DNA of 64,000 nt from Vibrio fortis (GCF_024347475.1 NZ_AP025487.1:434001-498000); one strand, 5' to 3'; positions 8,863-18,337 are shown, counted from the stretch's first letter. The notes: generated by a model from the sequence alone, not told the origin. Numbers and translations: made by a program.

Positions 8863-10515
8863 ATGTATAAGGAATATTTTGGCTTCGTAGAGATGCCATT
8901 CTCGATTGTACCAAATTCTCGCTACTTATTTTTAAGTCAGCGTCATCAGGAGGCGATGCAGAACCTGCAAGCTGGATTGGGTGACGGTGGTGGCTTTGCC
9001 ATGCTGACAGGTGAAGTGGGAACTGGTAAAACGACAGTTGCCAAAGCGATGCTGGCATCTCTTGATGACCAGACTCAAGCTGGCCTTATACTGAATCCGA
9101 CCTTTTCTAATATTGAGTTGCTTGAAGCGGTGTGTGATGAGTTCGAGATCGATTACCCAGAACAAGCGTCACTCAAGCAGCTGAGTCAGGCTATTCATAG
9201 TTTCTTATTAGATAGCCATGAGCAGGGTGTTCAAACTCTTTTAGTGATTGATGAAGCGCAGCACCTTGCGGCTGATGTGCTAGAACAGTTGCGACTGCTG
9301 ACTAACTTAGAGACAGACAGTCGCAAACTCCTTAAAGTGCTGCTGGTGGGGCAACCCGAACTGCAGCAGCATCTGCAAACCAATCAACTGCGACAGCTCG
9401 CTCAACGCATCACAGGTCGTTATCACTTATTGCCTCTCAATGCCCAAGAGGCGGGTAAGTACATCGCTTTTAGATTGGAAACGGCAGGTGCTCAGCAGAT
9501 GCTGTTCTCTAATCGCGCGGTCAAATCCATCGCTCAATACACTCATGGCATACCGAGGCTAATTAACCTTGTGTGTGATAAAGCATTGCAGCTGAGTTTC
9601 CATCAAGGTGAGAAAACACCATCTCAAGCGACCGTTGAGCAAGCGTGTCAGCAGATCATGTCTTTTCAAGCTGAGGTTTATCAAGCTCCAGCAAAACCGC
9701 AGTCTGCAGTTTGGCCGAAGCTGGTTCAATACAGCGCTCTGAGTGCGTTGGGTTTGGGGCTTGCGTGGGGGACGTTGACTTATCTGCCACAGAACATCGA
9801 CAAGTGGTTGGTTACTGAACAGACGAATGTAGCTCTGGAACCTCAGGTTAAAACGGCGATTCAGACGCCAGTAGAGATGCAAGCTGAACCAGAAGCTCCT
9901 CTGCTGCCGGATGACATCGCTCTGCAGCTTACACAGGGTACAAGCCGAGCCTCGGCGATTCAGGACCTGTATCAGTTATGGGGTTACCAATCTTCACTCC
10001 GAGATGGGTTGTGTTTGAGTGAACCACAGAGTGTGTTTGTGTGTGTTGAAGGACAAGCGACCTTGCGTGAGCTGATTCAGCTTAATTCACCTGTAGTGTT
10101 AAACCTGACCTTTGAAGAAGAGTCCTACCATGCCGTGCTGTATGGTCTGTCCGATAAATCGGTTGAGCTGTTGGTCAATCAGTCGCTGGTTCAAATTCCA
10201 GTCTCAGTATTAGAGGTTTTATGGCAAGGTGACTATGTCGCAATATGGAAACAACCACTCAGAGAAACACTCAGAGAGGGGGACTCCGGAGAAGCGGTCG
10301 CACTGCTTGATCTGCTGCTGTCTGAAGTCTTGGGAGAGAATGTCACCGGGCAAGAGCAATTTGATAACGAGTTGAAGCGTAAGGTAGAGGCGTTTCAGGT
10401 TTGGCAGGGGATGTCTGTTGATGGCATTGCGGGCAAACGAACGCTTGCACGCCTACAACGAATCGCTCAGTTAGATTCACCTATCCTGATGAGCATTAAT
10501 GAGGAGAGAGGGTAA
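8863..10515 (+). CDS. exeA: ExeA/GspA-type AAA ATPase with peptidoglycan-binding domain
   Basis: Inner-membrane ATPase that, with ExeB/GspB, helps place the type II secretion secretin through the peptidoglycan. 550 residues: AAA domain with Walker A GEVGTGKTT (50-58) and Walker B LLVIDEAQHL (about 126-135); a membrane segment near 290-308; a periplasmic part with a papain-like-fold region and a PG_binding_1 domain at about 470-535 (GDSGEAV, FQVWQGMSVDGIAGKRT). MshM-like ATPases share the AAA part but lack this peptidoglycan-binding tail, which favours ExeA. Followed by exeB with a 1-nt overlap; the main gsp operon is not in this window. Confidence 0.92.
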   Translation: MYKEYFGFVEMPFSIVPNSRYLFLSQRHQEAMQNLQAGLGDGGGFAMLTGEVGTGKTTVAKAMLASLDDQTQAGLILNPTFSNIELLEAVCDEFEIDYPEQASLKQLSQAIHSFLLDSHEQGVQTLLVIDEAQHLAADVLEQLRLLTNLETDSRKLLKVLLVGQPELQQHLQTNQLRQLAQRITGRYHLLPLNAQEAGKYIAFRLETAGAQQMLFSNRAVKSIAQYTHGIPRLINLVCDKALQLSFHQGEKTPSQATVEQACQQIMSFQAEVYQAPAKPQSAVWPKLVQYSALSALGLGLAWGTLTYLPQNIDKWLVTEQTNVALEPQVKTAIQTPVEMQAEPEAPLLPDDIALQLTQGTSRASAIQDLYQLWGYQSSLRDGLCLSEPQSVFVCVEGQATLRELIQLNSPVVLNLTFEEESYHAVLYGLSDKSVELLVNQSLVQIPVSVLEVLWQGDYVAIWKQPLRETLREGDSGEAVALLDLLLSEVLGENVTGQEQFDNELKRKVEAFQVWQGMSVDGIAGKRTLARLQRIAQLDSPILMSINEERG

Positions 10516-11438
10516 TGTCTCGAACAATGAGCCGCTTACAGCAATCAGAAATGCCCGGGTTTCAGCAGCATCTTGTGTCGACTCAAACGCCTAAGTTGCG
10601 TTCGCATCGCGGTGCATCAATCGCGTTGAGCCTATTAATCTTATTGGTGCCATCACTGCTTGTTGCTGGGGGGCTGCTTTATCAAGAGCGAGTTTCCAAG
10701 CAACAAGAGAGCGCAGTAGAGCTGAGCGAATCGGCAGTTACAGCGGAGGCTATTGCATCAGAGACTGTCGCTGCTCAAAAAGACGATGAGGGCATAACGG
10801 ATAATATTGAACCTGAATCTGCGCTGTTTAGTATTCGCCCCGCACCTCAGATGACAGAACTGAAAGCTCTGCCTCGCCAGATGAGCTTTGCATCGGTTAA
10901 CGCTGAAACGGCTAAGATTAATGAGCAGCAGACTCAGCTATCAGAACAACCAAACGACTCAGCATTGAGCGAGGGGGATTCCGAAAGCGAACCGCTACAA
11001 GTGACGGCTGGCTCTAACAATCCACAACCGAACCAGAAAAATAGTACTGCCAACAATGGAGCGATGGAAGGCGATCTGTTGCAGGGGTTAGACCTTACTG
11101 AGTTGTCTCCCGAGTTGGCTCTCAAGATTGAGTCGATTCTAGACGATGGTGGGGCTCCATCTAAAGTGGACATTGATCAATATCGCCCTCAGCCGACAGT
11201 ACAGTTGGAGTCTCATACTCAGAGCTTGAGTGGTCGATTACCAAGTCTGAACCTACAAACACATATGTACTCAAGCAGTGCAGAAAGGCGCTGGGTCAAA
11301 ATCAATGACAAAGAGGTGGCGCAGGGGGATTGGATAACCCCCGAAGTGCAGCTGATTGAAGTGAAGCCGCAATCTATTGTGGTGGAGTTTGAAGAGCAGG
11401 CTATCGAAATTCCCGCACTTTATGAGTGGCAAGGCTAA
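10515..11438 (+). CDS. exeB: General secretion pathway protein B (ExeB/GspB)
   Basis: Partner of ExeA in assembly of the type II secretion secretin. 307 residues: short cytoplasmic N-terminus, one membrane segment at about 33-57, a long low-complexity Ser/Glu/Gln-rich periplasmic linker, and a compact C-terminal GspB domain (about 240-307, RRWVKINDKEVAQGDW to FEEQAIEIPALYEW). Its ATG overlaps the TAA of exeA, so translation is probably coupled. The linker is expected to be poorly conserved. Confidence 0.9.
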   Translation: MSRTMSRLQQSEMPGFQQHLVSTQTPKLRSHRGASIALSLLILLVPSLLVAGGLLYQERVSKQQESAVELSESAVTAEAIASETVAAQKDDEGITDNIEPESALFSIRPAPQMTELKALPRQMSFASVNAETAKINEQQTQLSEQPNDSALSEGDSESEPLQVTAGSNNPQPNQKNSTANNGAMEGDLLQGLDLTELSPELALKIESILDDGGAPSKVDIDQYRPQPTVQLESHTQSLSGRLPSLNLQTHMYSSSAERRWVKINDKEVAQGDWITPEVQLIEVKPQSIVVEFEEQAIEIPALYEWQG

Positions 11439-11466
11439 TCGCTCGATGATTGAAATTTAGAAAAAC

Positions 11467-11497
11467 AAAAAGGAGCACAATGAGTGCTCCTTTTTTT
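11467..11497. terminator. Bidirectional terminator between exeB and ygiM
   Basis: Stem AAAAAGGAGCAC / GTGCTCCTTTTT, perfect 12 bp with a 5-nt loop; T-run on the plus side and A-run (T on the minus strand) on the other, so it serves both converging genes. Confidence 0.9.
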
Positions 11498-11509
11498 GAT
11501 TAGTTGCGA

Positions 11510-12121
11510 TTACGCCCAACCGTTTGGTGATTTTCTCTTACGCGGGATTAGGTGCGGAAGAATCAGACCAAACAACAGACCTAGGCCAGCAACACCGCCG
11601 CCGTACATGAAGTACTTCAATAGTAGGTCATCTTTCTGCGTGTCTAGCTTAGCGCGTAGCTCACGGTTTTCGGTTTGAACGCTTGTCAGCTGTTGACTGA
11701 TTTCGCTGTAGTTCTGCTCTAGCTCAGAAATTTGAGTGTTGCGAGAATCAAGAGAGCTGATTAGGCCCGCTTTTTCGCTATCAGCGCTTTGACGTGCGTT
11801 AGCCAGTTTCGCTTTCACTTCTGCTAGCTCTTTTTCTAGCTTAGGCATGCGCAGTGCCATGCTTTCTTGAGAAGTAACGAATTTGCTCTCAACCCAGCCT
11901 TTGCGGCCACGATTGTCTTGAATTTGGGTGTAACCAGTTTGCTTATTTGCTTGTAGGAATGTGATTTTTTGACCGGCATCGACACTACCAATAATACGGT
12001 AGGTGTTGTTTGGGCCAGAGTGCATATAAGTAAATAGTTTATCAGCAATATAACGGTCTTGTGCAAACGCAGCTGGGGCTGCAAGCATTGCGAACAAAAC
12101 GAAGCTAATCAGTTTTTTCAC
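11510..12121 (-). CDS. ygiM: TIGR04211-type SH3 domain protein (YgiM-like)
   Basis: Exported, membrane-anchored protein of unproven function. 203 residues: signal peptide (KKLISFVLFAMLAAPAAFA), a bacterial SH3 domain (about 24-85, with GWVESKF), a long coiled coil (about 90-165) and a C-terminal membrane helix (about 170-192) followed by basic residues RKRK. The GTG at 12121 is chosen over the longer reading because TAAGGGA precedes it and it puts the signal peptide at the very N-terminus. Downstream neighbour of pit, with an intervening terminator hairpin, as in many Vibrio; E. coli has ygiM beside cca. Confidence 0.88.
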   Translation of the reverse strand: MKKLISFVLFAMLAAPAAFAQDRYIADKLFTYMHSGPNNTYRIIGSVDAGQKITFLQANKQTGYTQIQDNRGRKGWVESKFVTSQESMALRMPKLEKELAEVKAKLANARQSADSEKAGLISSLDSRNTQISELEQNYSEISQQLTSVQTENRELRAKLDTQKDDLLLKYFMYGGGVAGLGLLFGLILPHLIPRKRKSPNGWA

Positions 12122-12212
12122 AGTAAATCCCTTAACGATTTCAATTGGGGTGGGCAATAAGTCAGCCTCAGTTAGCAGATAGTATTTAGTTTCTCGGTAG
12201 GGTGCAACAAAG

Positions 12213-12233
12213 AAGGGAGGCTGAGCCTCCCTT
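12213..12233 (-). terminator. Terminator downstream of the phosphate transporter gene
   Basis: Stem AAGGGAGGC / GCCTCCCTT with a 3-nt loop, followed on the minus strand by CTTTGTTG. Lies 93 nt after the transporter stop and before ygiM. Confidence 0.7.
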
Positions 12234-12325
12234 TCTGTGTATTTGAGTCAATAATGACATGAGATTTACATATCGTTACTGAAACTCACAATTTTCTGAC
12301 GTGCATTCAGCCCCCTGAAAAGGGA

Positions 12326-13588
12326 TTAGCCGATGAACATACCTTGAATTGCGTAGAAGAATACAACCGCAAGCAGTGCACCTGCTGGCAGTGTTACAAT
12401 CCAAGAAGCAACGATGTTACGTACTACGCCAAGGTTTAGAGCTGCGATACCGCGAGCGAAACCAACACCCAATACAGCACCAACAAGTGTTTGTGTTGTT
12501 GAGATTGGTAGACCAGTACCAGAAGCAAGAACTACGGTACATGCTGTTGCTAGTTGCGCTGCAAAACCACGGCTTGGTGTTAGCTCTGTAATACCAGTAC
12601 CAACTGTTGCCATTACTTTATGGCCAAGTGTTGCAAGACCAACAACGATACCAAAACCACCTAGAGGTAGAATCCACCATGCGATGGTGCTCTTACCTGT
12701 GATTTCACCCATGTGTTCAACTGTTGATACAACAGCAGACAGTGGACCAATCGCGTTAGCTACGTCGTTTGAACCGTGAGCAAATGCCATCGCACACGCT
12801 GTGATAACCATAAGAACAGAGAAGATACCTTCTACGCCAGCAAAGCTGTGGTCTTCTTCGCGGTTAGCGAATTTCTTCTGGATGTATAGGTAGCCACCAA
12901 CCATAACAATCGCAGAAACACCAGCAGCCCAAACCCAAGCTTCAGTGTTGCTTAGGTGAAGACCAACGTGCTTTAGACCTTTCTTGATTGTTACTAGCGC
13001 GATCACCATTGTTGTGATGAACATGTACACAGGAACAAAACGCTTAGCGTTGAACAGTGGGTTCTCAGTATCAAAGATCAGGCGCTGAGCACTTACGAAG
13101 ATAACGTAAGCAAAGAAACCTGAGATAACAGGAGTAATGATCCAGCTACCAACAATACCTTGAACACTTCCCCAGTCTACCGCTTCAGTACCAACAGACA
13201 CACATGCGAAACCGATGATAGCACCGATGATTGAGTGTGTTGTTGAAACCGGCCAACCCATGTAAGAAGCAAGTAGAAGCCATGTACCAGCCGCAAGAAG
13301 CGCTGACATCATGCCGAATACAAGTACGTCTGGTTGGTGTGCGAATAGAGATGTCTCGATAACACCTTTACGGATAGTATCGGTAACTTCACCGCCAGCA
13401 AGATAAGCACCAGCAAATTCAAAGATCATTGCGATAATGATCGCTTGTTTAACGGTTAGAGCTTTTGAGCCTACTGAGGTGCCCATTGCGTTCGCAACGT
13501 CATTCGCACCAATACCAATAGCCATCAAGAAACCGAAAGCTGCTGCAATAAGAATCAGGACAGTGCCGTAGTTAGCAAGGATATCCAT
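12326..13588 (-). CDS. pit: Inorganic phosphate transporter, PiT family
   Basis: Proton- or sodium-coupled low-affinity phosphate carrier of the inner membrane. 420 residues from the ATG at 13588 (AGGTAT upstream); a longer reading upstream lacks family similarity. The two halves each carry a PiT signature: GANDVANAMG near residue 28 and GSNDVANAIGPL in the second half, with about 10-11 hydrophobic segments. It follows the DUF47 gene by about 130 nt on the same strand, the usual regulator-transporter pair. In Vibrio such carriers may use sodium; this is not decided by the sequence. Confidence 0.94.
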   Translation of the reverse strand: MDILANYGTVLILIAAAFGFLMAIGIGANDVANAMGTSVGSKALTVKQAIIIAMIFEFAGAYLAGGEVTDTIRKGVIETSLFAHQPDVLVFGMMSALLAAGTWLLLASYMGWPVSTTHSIIGAIIGFACVSVGTEAVDWGSVQGIVGSWIITPVISGFFAYVIFVSAQRLIFDTENPLFNAKRFVPVYMFITTMVIALVTIKKGLKHVGLHLSNTEAWVWAAGVSAIVMVGGYLYIQKKFANREEDHSFAGVEGIFSVLMVITACAMAFAHGSNDVANAIGPLSAVVSTVEHMGEITGKSTIAWWILPLGGFGIVVGLATLGHKVMATVGTGITELTPSRGFAAQLATACTVVLASGTGLPISTTQTLVGAVLGVGFARGIAALNLGVVRNIVASWIVTLPAGALLAVVFFYAIQGMFIG

Positions 13589-13717
13589 CGTAATACCTAG
13601 TTGTTTGATAACAAGCGGAGCAAATTTAGACGCAAAAAACCGCTCAGCGAGAGAAATACTCAACGCATAAGTGGTTTTGGTTAAAAAGTGCTCTTCGTTA
13701 TATAGTTAACGTTTGAT

Positions 13718-14398
13718 TTAAGATCGAGAAAGCATTACTTCAAGACGAGCGCCAACACGCTGCGCTTGGTCTGCAATACCACCGACCCATTCAAGAATCT
13801 TGTATAAGAACATGATGTCGACAGGGTTTAGATCGCCTTCAATTGCCATTAGTTGTTGGCGTAGTTCGATCTGCATCGCGTCAGTATCATCTTCGATTAC
13901 ATCTAACTGATGAATCATCTCAGCAACAAGTGTTACTTCACGGCCTTTAAAGCCAGTCTCAAGCAATTCATCAAGTTCATTGATTACGTTTTGTGCTTGG
14001 TTCGCTGCATCTAGACAACGTTTAACGTAAGCGATGAAATTCTCTTGTAGAGGAGCAGGAATGACAAGCTGACGACCGTAAACGCGGCCAGCGATGTCTT
14101 TCGCTAGGTTTGCAAGTTTGTCTTGCTGAGTTAATAGCTCCAACATATCGGTGCGATCAACGGGCATAAACAAACCGCGAGGAAGTTTCAGGCGGATTTC
14201 ACGTTTTAGTACATCTGCTTCTTTTTCAAGATGAGAAATCTGCGCACGAATTTCAGCAGCCTTCTCCCAGTCGCCCTTTGAAGATACTTCAAAGAAGTTA
14301 ACTAGGTGAGAACAACATTCGTTCACACACACAACGTGACGTTGCAAAGGTTTAATTGGGGACTTTGCAAATAACCCCATAATTGTATTTACTGGCAT
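13718..14398 (-). CDS. DUF47 / TIGR00153 family protein (PhoU-like), partner of Pit
   Basis: 226-residue, all-helical, PhoU-like cytoplasmic protein. Members are nearly always encoded next to a PiT transporter, as here, and are thought to modulate it; direct evidence in Vibrio is lacking. Visible family marks: MGLFAKSPIKPLQRHV at the start, KEADVLKREIRLKLPRGLFMP, and repeated acidic metal-binding-type segments such as DVIEDDTDAM. First gene of the pair; the spacer to ygiF should hold the promoter. Confidence 0.92.
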   Translation of the reverse strand: MPVNTIMGLFAKSPIKPLQRHVVCVNECCSHLVNFFEVSSKGDWEKAAEIRAQISHLEKEADVLKREIRLKLPRGLFMPVDRTDMLELLTQQDKLANLAKDIAGRVYGRQLVIPAPLQENFIAYVKRCLDAANQAQNVINELDELLETGFKGREVTLVAEMIHQLDVIEDDTDAMQIELRQQLMAIEGDLNPVDIMFLYKILEWVGGIADQAQRVGARLEVMLSRS

Positions 14399-14509
14399 GG
14401 TTGTCCAACCTAATAAATAATAACCTTAAAAAAAACATACACCATGTTCGTGGTGAAATGTTAAACGATGGCTATAAAGTCGCGCATGTTAACCTAATCA
14501 ATCTCTCAT

Positions 14510-14522
14510 TAAAACTGTTTTA
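14510..14522. promoter_or_regulatory. 13-bp perfect palindrome in the DUF47/ygiF divergent spacer
   Basis: TAAAAC-T-GTTTTA is a perfect inverted repeat between two divergently transcribed genes. It does not look like a Pho box. It could be an operator or just an AT-rich coincidence. Confidence 0.3.
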
Positions 14523-14606
14523 GATCATCATATGGGCGATATTTCTGACTTGCCGACTTCTAAAATTGGCAATATCCTGTCCCTATCTTCCCAGAAAGGT
14601 ATAACT

Positions 14607-16124
14607 ATGGAAACCGAGATAGAACTGAAGTTTTTTGTTTCTCCTGAATTTTCAGAGACTTTACGCAATAAAATTGCTGAAACGAAGGTACTTCAGCACA
14701 GTTGTCGCGAGCTAGGTAACATCTATTTTGATACACCGGACAACTGGCTACGTGAGCACGATACGGGCTTGCGCATTCGACGCTTTGATGACGTATTTGT
14801 ACAGACCGTAAAGACAGCGGGTCGTGTGGTCGCAGGGTTGCACCAAAGACCTGAGTACAATGCGGAGCATGATAGCAATCAACCGAATCTATCTCTTCAC
14901 CCTGGCGATATTTGGCCAGCCGGTAAGGATATCGAGACACTGCAATCTGAATTGGTCCCTCTATTTTCGACTAACTTCACTCGCGAACAATGGCTGGTGG
15001 GGATGCCTGATGGCAGTCAGATTGAAGTGGCGTTTGACCAAGGCTTCGTGGAGTCTGGTGATATGCAAGAGCCTATCTGTGAGGTTGAGTTAGAGCTTAA
15101 ATCTGGGCAGGCCGATGCACTATTTACTTTGTCGCGTCAGTTCTGTGAGCAGGGCGGTATGCGTTTGGGCAATCTGAGCAAGGCAGCAAAAGGCTATCGC
15201 CTAGCACAGGGTTACCAAGGTGATGAAGTTAAGCCTCTAGCGCTAGTTGATACCGATAAAAACGATACGGTTGAATCTTGCTTTATTCAGTCACTAGAGC
15301 ATGCATTATCGCATTGGCATTATCATGAGCAGATCTTCACTGAGCGTCAGTCGATTGAAGCGCTGCATGAAATCAGTCACTCGTTGAGCTTTATTCGTCA
15401 AACTTTCACTATATACGGTGGCATTGTTCCGCGTCGCGCAAGCGCCATTCTTCGCCAAGAGCTTAAGTGGCTAGAGCAAGAGTTAGAGTGGCTAAAGAGT
15501 TACGATCATTTTGAAGACCTGCTTGAAGACAAAGGACATGTTCTACGCAAACTGGATGCGCGTAAGTTCTTGGTTGCTGAGCTTAAAGAGATGCAAGAAC
15601 AACTGCCGGATCGTGAAGAACTATTAACGCTGTTAAGTTCGGCTCGTTATACCGGTTTGCTTTTGGACCTGAGCCGCTGGATTCTATCGCGCGGTTGGCA
15701 GCCATTCCTTGATGAGAAAGCGCGTGAGCAAATGGCACGTGGCATTGAATGGTTCTCAGTAAAACAGCTGGATCGCACTTGGGCTGAGCTGATGGAAGCC
15801 TTCCCGCCAGAGCGTGTAATGACAAGCCAAGCTTATATTGATCAGCAATATCGCTTAATGCGTAACCTCTATTCAGGCGTGGGCTTTGCAAGTCTATATG
15901 ATGCTGATGAGCGCAACAGTTTCCGTTTACCTTGGGCGGATATGATCCAAGGTATTGATGACTTGCTGATGCTGAGAACGCTTGCCCCGCTAACAGATAA
16001 GTTAGAGGGCGATGAGAAAGATCAGTTGGAGCGTTGGCTGGCTCGCCAAGAGGTGTCTATCCTGCATGCGATGGAGCAGACGCGTCAGATAAGCGTTGAA
16101 GTTGAGCCATATTGGCAAGACTAA
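14607..16124 (+). CDS. ygiF: Inorganic triphosphatase YgiF (CYTH-CHAD protein)
   Basis: Hydrolyses inorganic tripolyphosphate. 505 residues from the ATG at 14607 (AAAGG upstream). N-terminal CYTH tunnel domain begins with the ExExK motif EIELKFF (3-9) and continues with GLRIRR and EVELELKSG; C-terminal CHAD domain (about 220-500) is helical with basic surface residues expected to bind polyphosphate. Lies immediately before glnE in E. coli; here a K+ channel and a chemoreceptor gene separate the two. Confidence 0.94.
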   Translation: METEIELKFFVSPEFSETLRNKIAETKVLQHSCRELGNIYFDTPDNWLREHDTGLRIRRFDDVFVQTVKTAGRVVAGLHQRPEYNAEHDSNQPNLSLHPGDIWPAGKDIETLQSELVPLFSTNFTREQWLVGMPDGSQIEVAFDQGFVESGDMQEPICEVELELKSGQADALFTLSRQFCEQGGMRLGNLSKAAKGYRLAQGYQGDEVKPLALVDTDKNDTVESCFIQSLEHALSHWHYHEQIFTERQSIEALHEISHSLSFIRQTFTIYGGIVPRRASAILRQELKWLEQELEWLKSYDHFEDLLEDKGHVLRKLDARKFLVAELKEMQEQLPDREELLTLLSSARYTGLLLDLSRWILSRGWQPFLDEKAREQMARGIEWFSVKQLDRTWAELMEAFPPERVMTSQAYIDQQYRLMRNLYSGVGFASLYDADERNSFRLPWADMIQGIDDLLMLRTLAPLTDKLEGDEKDQLERWLARQEVSILHAMEQTRQISVEVEPYWQD

Positions 16125-16143
16125 TTAGGCAATATTGAGACTG

Positions 16144-16172
16144 AAAAATAGGGCATATCGCCCTATTTTTTT
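16144..16172. terminator. Bidirectional terminator between ygiF and the K+ channel gene
   Basis: Perfect 11-bp stem AAAAATAGGGC / GCCCTATTTTT with a 5-nt loop; A-run on one side and T-run on the other. It overlaps the last codons of the minus-strand channel gene. Confidence 0.88.
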
Positions 16173-16912
16173 ATCTGCTGTTCCAGCTTGTCTAATCGAT
16201 TGAGTATCTGTTGCTGCTGCTCGAGGATAAGGTCGAGCTTCTTGTCTTTACTCTCGATTCTTTGATTTTGCGAATCGGTTGGCTCGGTGATTAATGAGGT
16301 TATTAAACCTGAGATCATACCGAATACACCAACACCACAAACGATCACCAGCGATGCAACCAACTTACCTGATGCTGTCACGGGGTAGTGGTCGCCATAA
16401 CCCACGGTACTAATAGTCACAAACGCCCACCACAATGCATCATGCCCAGTTGTGATGTTCGCCCCCGGCTCTTTATGTTCAAGCAAAAGAATGGTTCCAG
16501 CGCCAATCGTTAGTAACAGGACTAACAATAAAATGATGGAAGCGAGCGTGGTTTCTTTGCGATTGCGAAACAGCTCTCTAAAAATCCGTTTGCTTGAGCG
16601 CAGAACCAAAATAACCCGTAGTATCTGAAAGATACGTGCAAAGCGTAGCGGTTCTACCATCGGAATACTGGCTAGAAAATCGATCCAGTGAACTTTTAAG
16701 TATGACGTTTTGTTTTCTGAACGAAACAGATCAATTGTGAGCTGCAGAAGAAAAACACTACAGATTATAAAATCGAGGCCGATAAGAACTTGTTTAGATT
16801 CATTATCAATTGGCGCAAACAACAAGCCAGAGATCACAAATAACGCTAAGAAAGAGAGAATCAGTGATAATAAGCTCATTGGCTTGGGTGTGTCTTTGGT
16901 ACTATTTAACAT
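16163..16912 (-). CDS. Voltage-gated-type potassium channel
   Basis: 249-residue inner-membrane ion channel with six predicted membrane segments: S1 near 13-33, S2 near 44-62, S3 near 74-85, an S4-like helix with regularly spaced Arg (R90, R93, R99, R105, R109), S5 near 122-144, pore loop with selectivity filter TVGYGD (169-174) and S6 near 184-207. The C-terminal 40 residues are a Lys/Gln/Glu-rich coiled coil that may tetramerise; no RCK/TrkA_N domain is present, unlike E. coli Kch. Convergent with ygiF; divergent from the chemoreceptor gene. Confidence 0.9.
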   Translation of the reverse strand: MLNSTKDTPKPMSLLSLILSFLALFVISGLLFAPIDNESKQVLIGLDFIICSVFLLQLTIDLFRSENKTSYLKVHWIDFLASIPMVEPLRFARIFQILRVILVLRSSKRIFRELFRNRKETTLASIILLLVLLLTIGAGTILLLEHKEPGANITTGHDALWWAFVTISTVGYGDHYPVTASGKLVASLVIVCGVGVFGMISGLITSLITEPTDSQNQRIESKDKKLDLILEQQQQILNRLDKLEQQIKK

Positions 16913-17010
16913 TCATACGAAGCTCGAAATAAATCGCAATCTTTAGCAAATCTTTGCTATTGCGCGGATATGGAAGCGTTCAATATATAAGACTTAATGG
17001 AGAACTGACA

Positions 17011-18267
17011 ATGACCAAACTGTCATTCAAGCCGTGGGAAAGGGTAATCTCTGATGTTCGTCTCGTTCCAAAAATGATCATGCTAATGGTATTCAGTACC
17101 ATTTTGATCATTGCTAAGCAGTTGTGGGATGCGAGCACATTCTATGATTCACTGCTTGCGGTAACGAACAGCGCACAAGTAGCACAAGAACACTACGAAA
17201 CGTACCTAGTACAAGTGGCTTGGCAAACTGGCTTGATGATCGTGGCCTTTGTCGTTCTTCTTCTGACGGCTGCGCGCGTGATGCTGCGTCAGACGCAATA
17301 CTTAAGCGACGCCATTAAAACCATGGCAGACAAAAACCTCTCTGTGCCAATCCATATGGACTGTAAAGATGAGTACGGTGATGTTGCGCGTGAGCTTGAG
17401 AAAACTCGCGTTCAACTGAATGACATGATCAAAACTCAAGTTGCTTCTTCGGATGAACTGTTTGCACTGACTGAAGTAATGACGATCAGTATGTCAGAGA
17501 CGAAAGAGTCAGCGCAGGAAGAGTTCAACGAGATCGATCAGCTAGCGACAGCAATGAGCGAGATGACATCGACGGTTCAAACGGTCGCTGAGCATGCTCA
17601 GAATGCCTCTTCTCTAACAGAGCAAGCATCAGGCCAAGCATTAACCGGTCAAAAATTTGTACAAGGCTCTGTGTCTAAGATGAGCGAACTATCAACGGAC
17701 ATCGCAGCATCAGCAGCAGCGGTAAACCAAGTTGAAGAGCGTGTAGACTCAATTGGTAGCGTAGTGGGCACTATCCAAGGTATCTCAGAGCAGACCAACC
17801 TTCTTGCATTGAACGCGGCAATCGAGGCTGCGCGTGCAGGTGAGGCAGGTCGCGGCTTTGCGGTGGTCGCTGATGAAGTACGTAATCTAGCGCAACGCAC
17901 TCAACAAGCAACGGTTGAGATTCAAGACATGATCACCCATCTGCAAACCAGTGCTAACTCAGCGGTTGAGCTGATGGAGAAGAGTGTTGTAGAAGCGGCT
18001 GAAGGCGTTGATTTGGTCACCAACGCTGGCTCTGAGCTTGATGGCATTGTGAGCCAAGTAAATCAGATTAATGACATGAACTTCCAAATTGCGACTGCAG
18101 CAGGGCAGCAGAGCAGCGTGGCGGAAGAGATGAATGTCAACCTAACCAATGTTCGAGAGCTAGTAGAAGCGTCAGTAACCGTGGTTGGTGAGCTTCTGGA
18201 AACCTCACAAATCATGCAAACCAATGCCGAAGAGCTTGATGGTAAGATTAAGCAATTCAAGGTCTAA
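17011..18267 (+). CDS. Methyl-accepting chemotaxis protein with minimal periplasmic loop
   Basis: Chemoreceptor signalling to CheA/CheW. 418 residues from the ATG at 17011 (TGGAGAA upstream). Two membrane helices (about 19-36 and 71-93) enclose only about 34 periplasmic residues, too few for a PAS/Cache or four-helix sensor domain. A HAMP-like region follows (about 92-148), then the signalling domain with the highly conserved tip EQTNLLALNAAIEAARAGE. No CheR-tethering pentapeptide is seen at the C-terminus. The ligand, if any, is unknown; it may sense through the membrane or the cytoplasm. Confidence 0.92.
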   Translation: MTKLSFKPWERVISDVRLVPKMIMLMVFSTILIIAKQLWDASTFYDSLLAVTNSAQVAQEHYETYLVQVAWQTGLMIVAFVVLLLTAARVMLRQTQYLSDAIKTMADKNLSVPIHMDCKDEYGDVARELEKTRVQLNDMIKTQVASSDELFALTEVMTISMSETKESAQEEFNEIDQLATAMSEMTSTVQTVAEHAQNASSLTEQASGQALTGQKFVQGSVSKMSELSTDIAASAAAVNQVEERVDSIGSVVGTIQGISEQTNLLALNAAIEAARAGEAGRGFAVVADEVRNLAQRTQQATVEIQDMITHLQTSANSAVELMEKSVVEAAEGVDLVTNAGSELDGIVSQVNQINDMNFQIATAAGQQSSVAEEMNVNLTNVRELVEASVTVVGELLETSQIMQTNAEELDGKIKQFKV

Positions 18268-18304
18268 GCTGATTTTACCTGTTAGGTACTATTTCTAATC
18301 CGAT

Positions 18305-18337
18305 AAAACGCCCACATTCCCCATGTGGGCGTTTTTT
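18305..18337 (+). terminator. Terminator after the chemoreceptor gene
   Basis: Perfect 13-bp stem AAAACGCCCACAT / ATGTGGGCGTTTT, 5-nt loop, then more T. Located 37 nt after the stop. Confidence 0.92.

Noticed and set aside
8863..10515. MSHA pilus ATPase MshM instead of ExeA
   Set aside because: The C-terminal peptidoglycan-binding domain and the following GspB gene point to ExeA; no msh genes are nearby.
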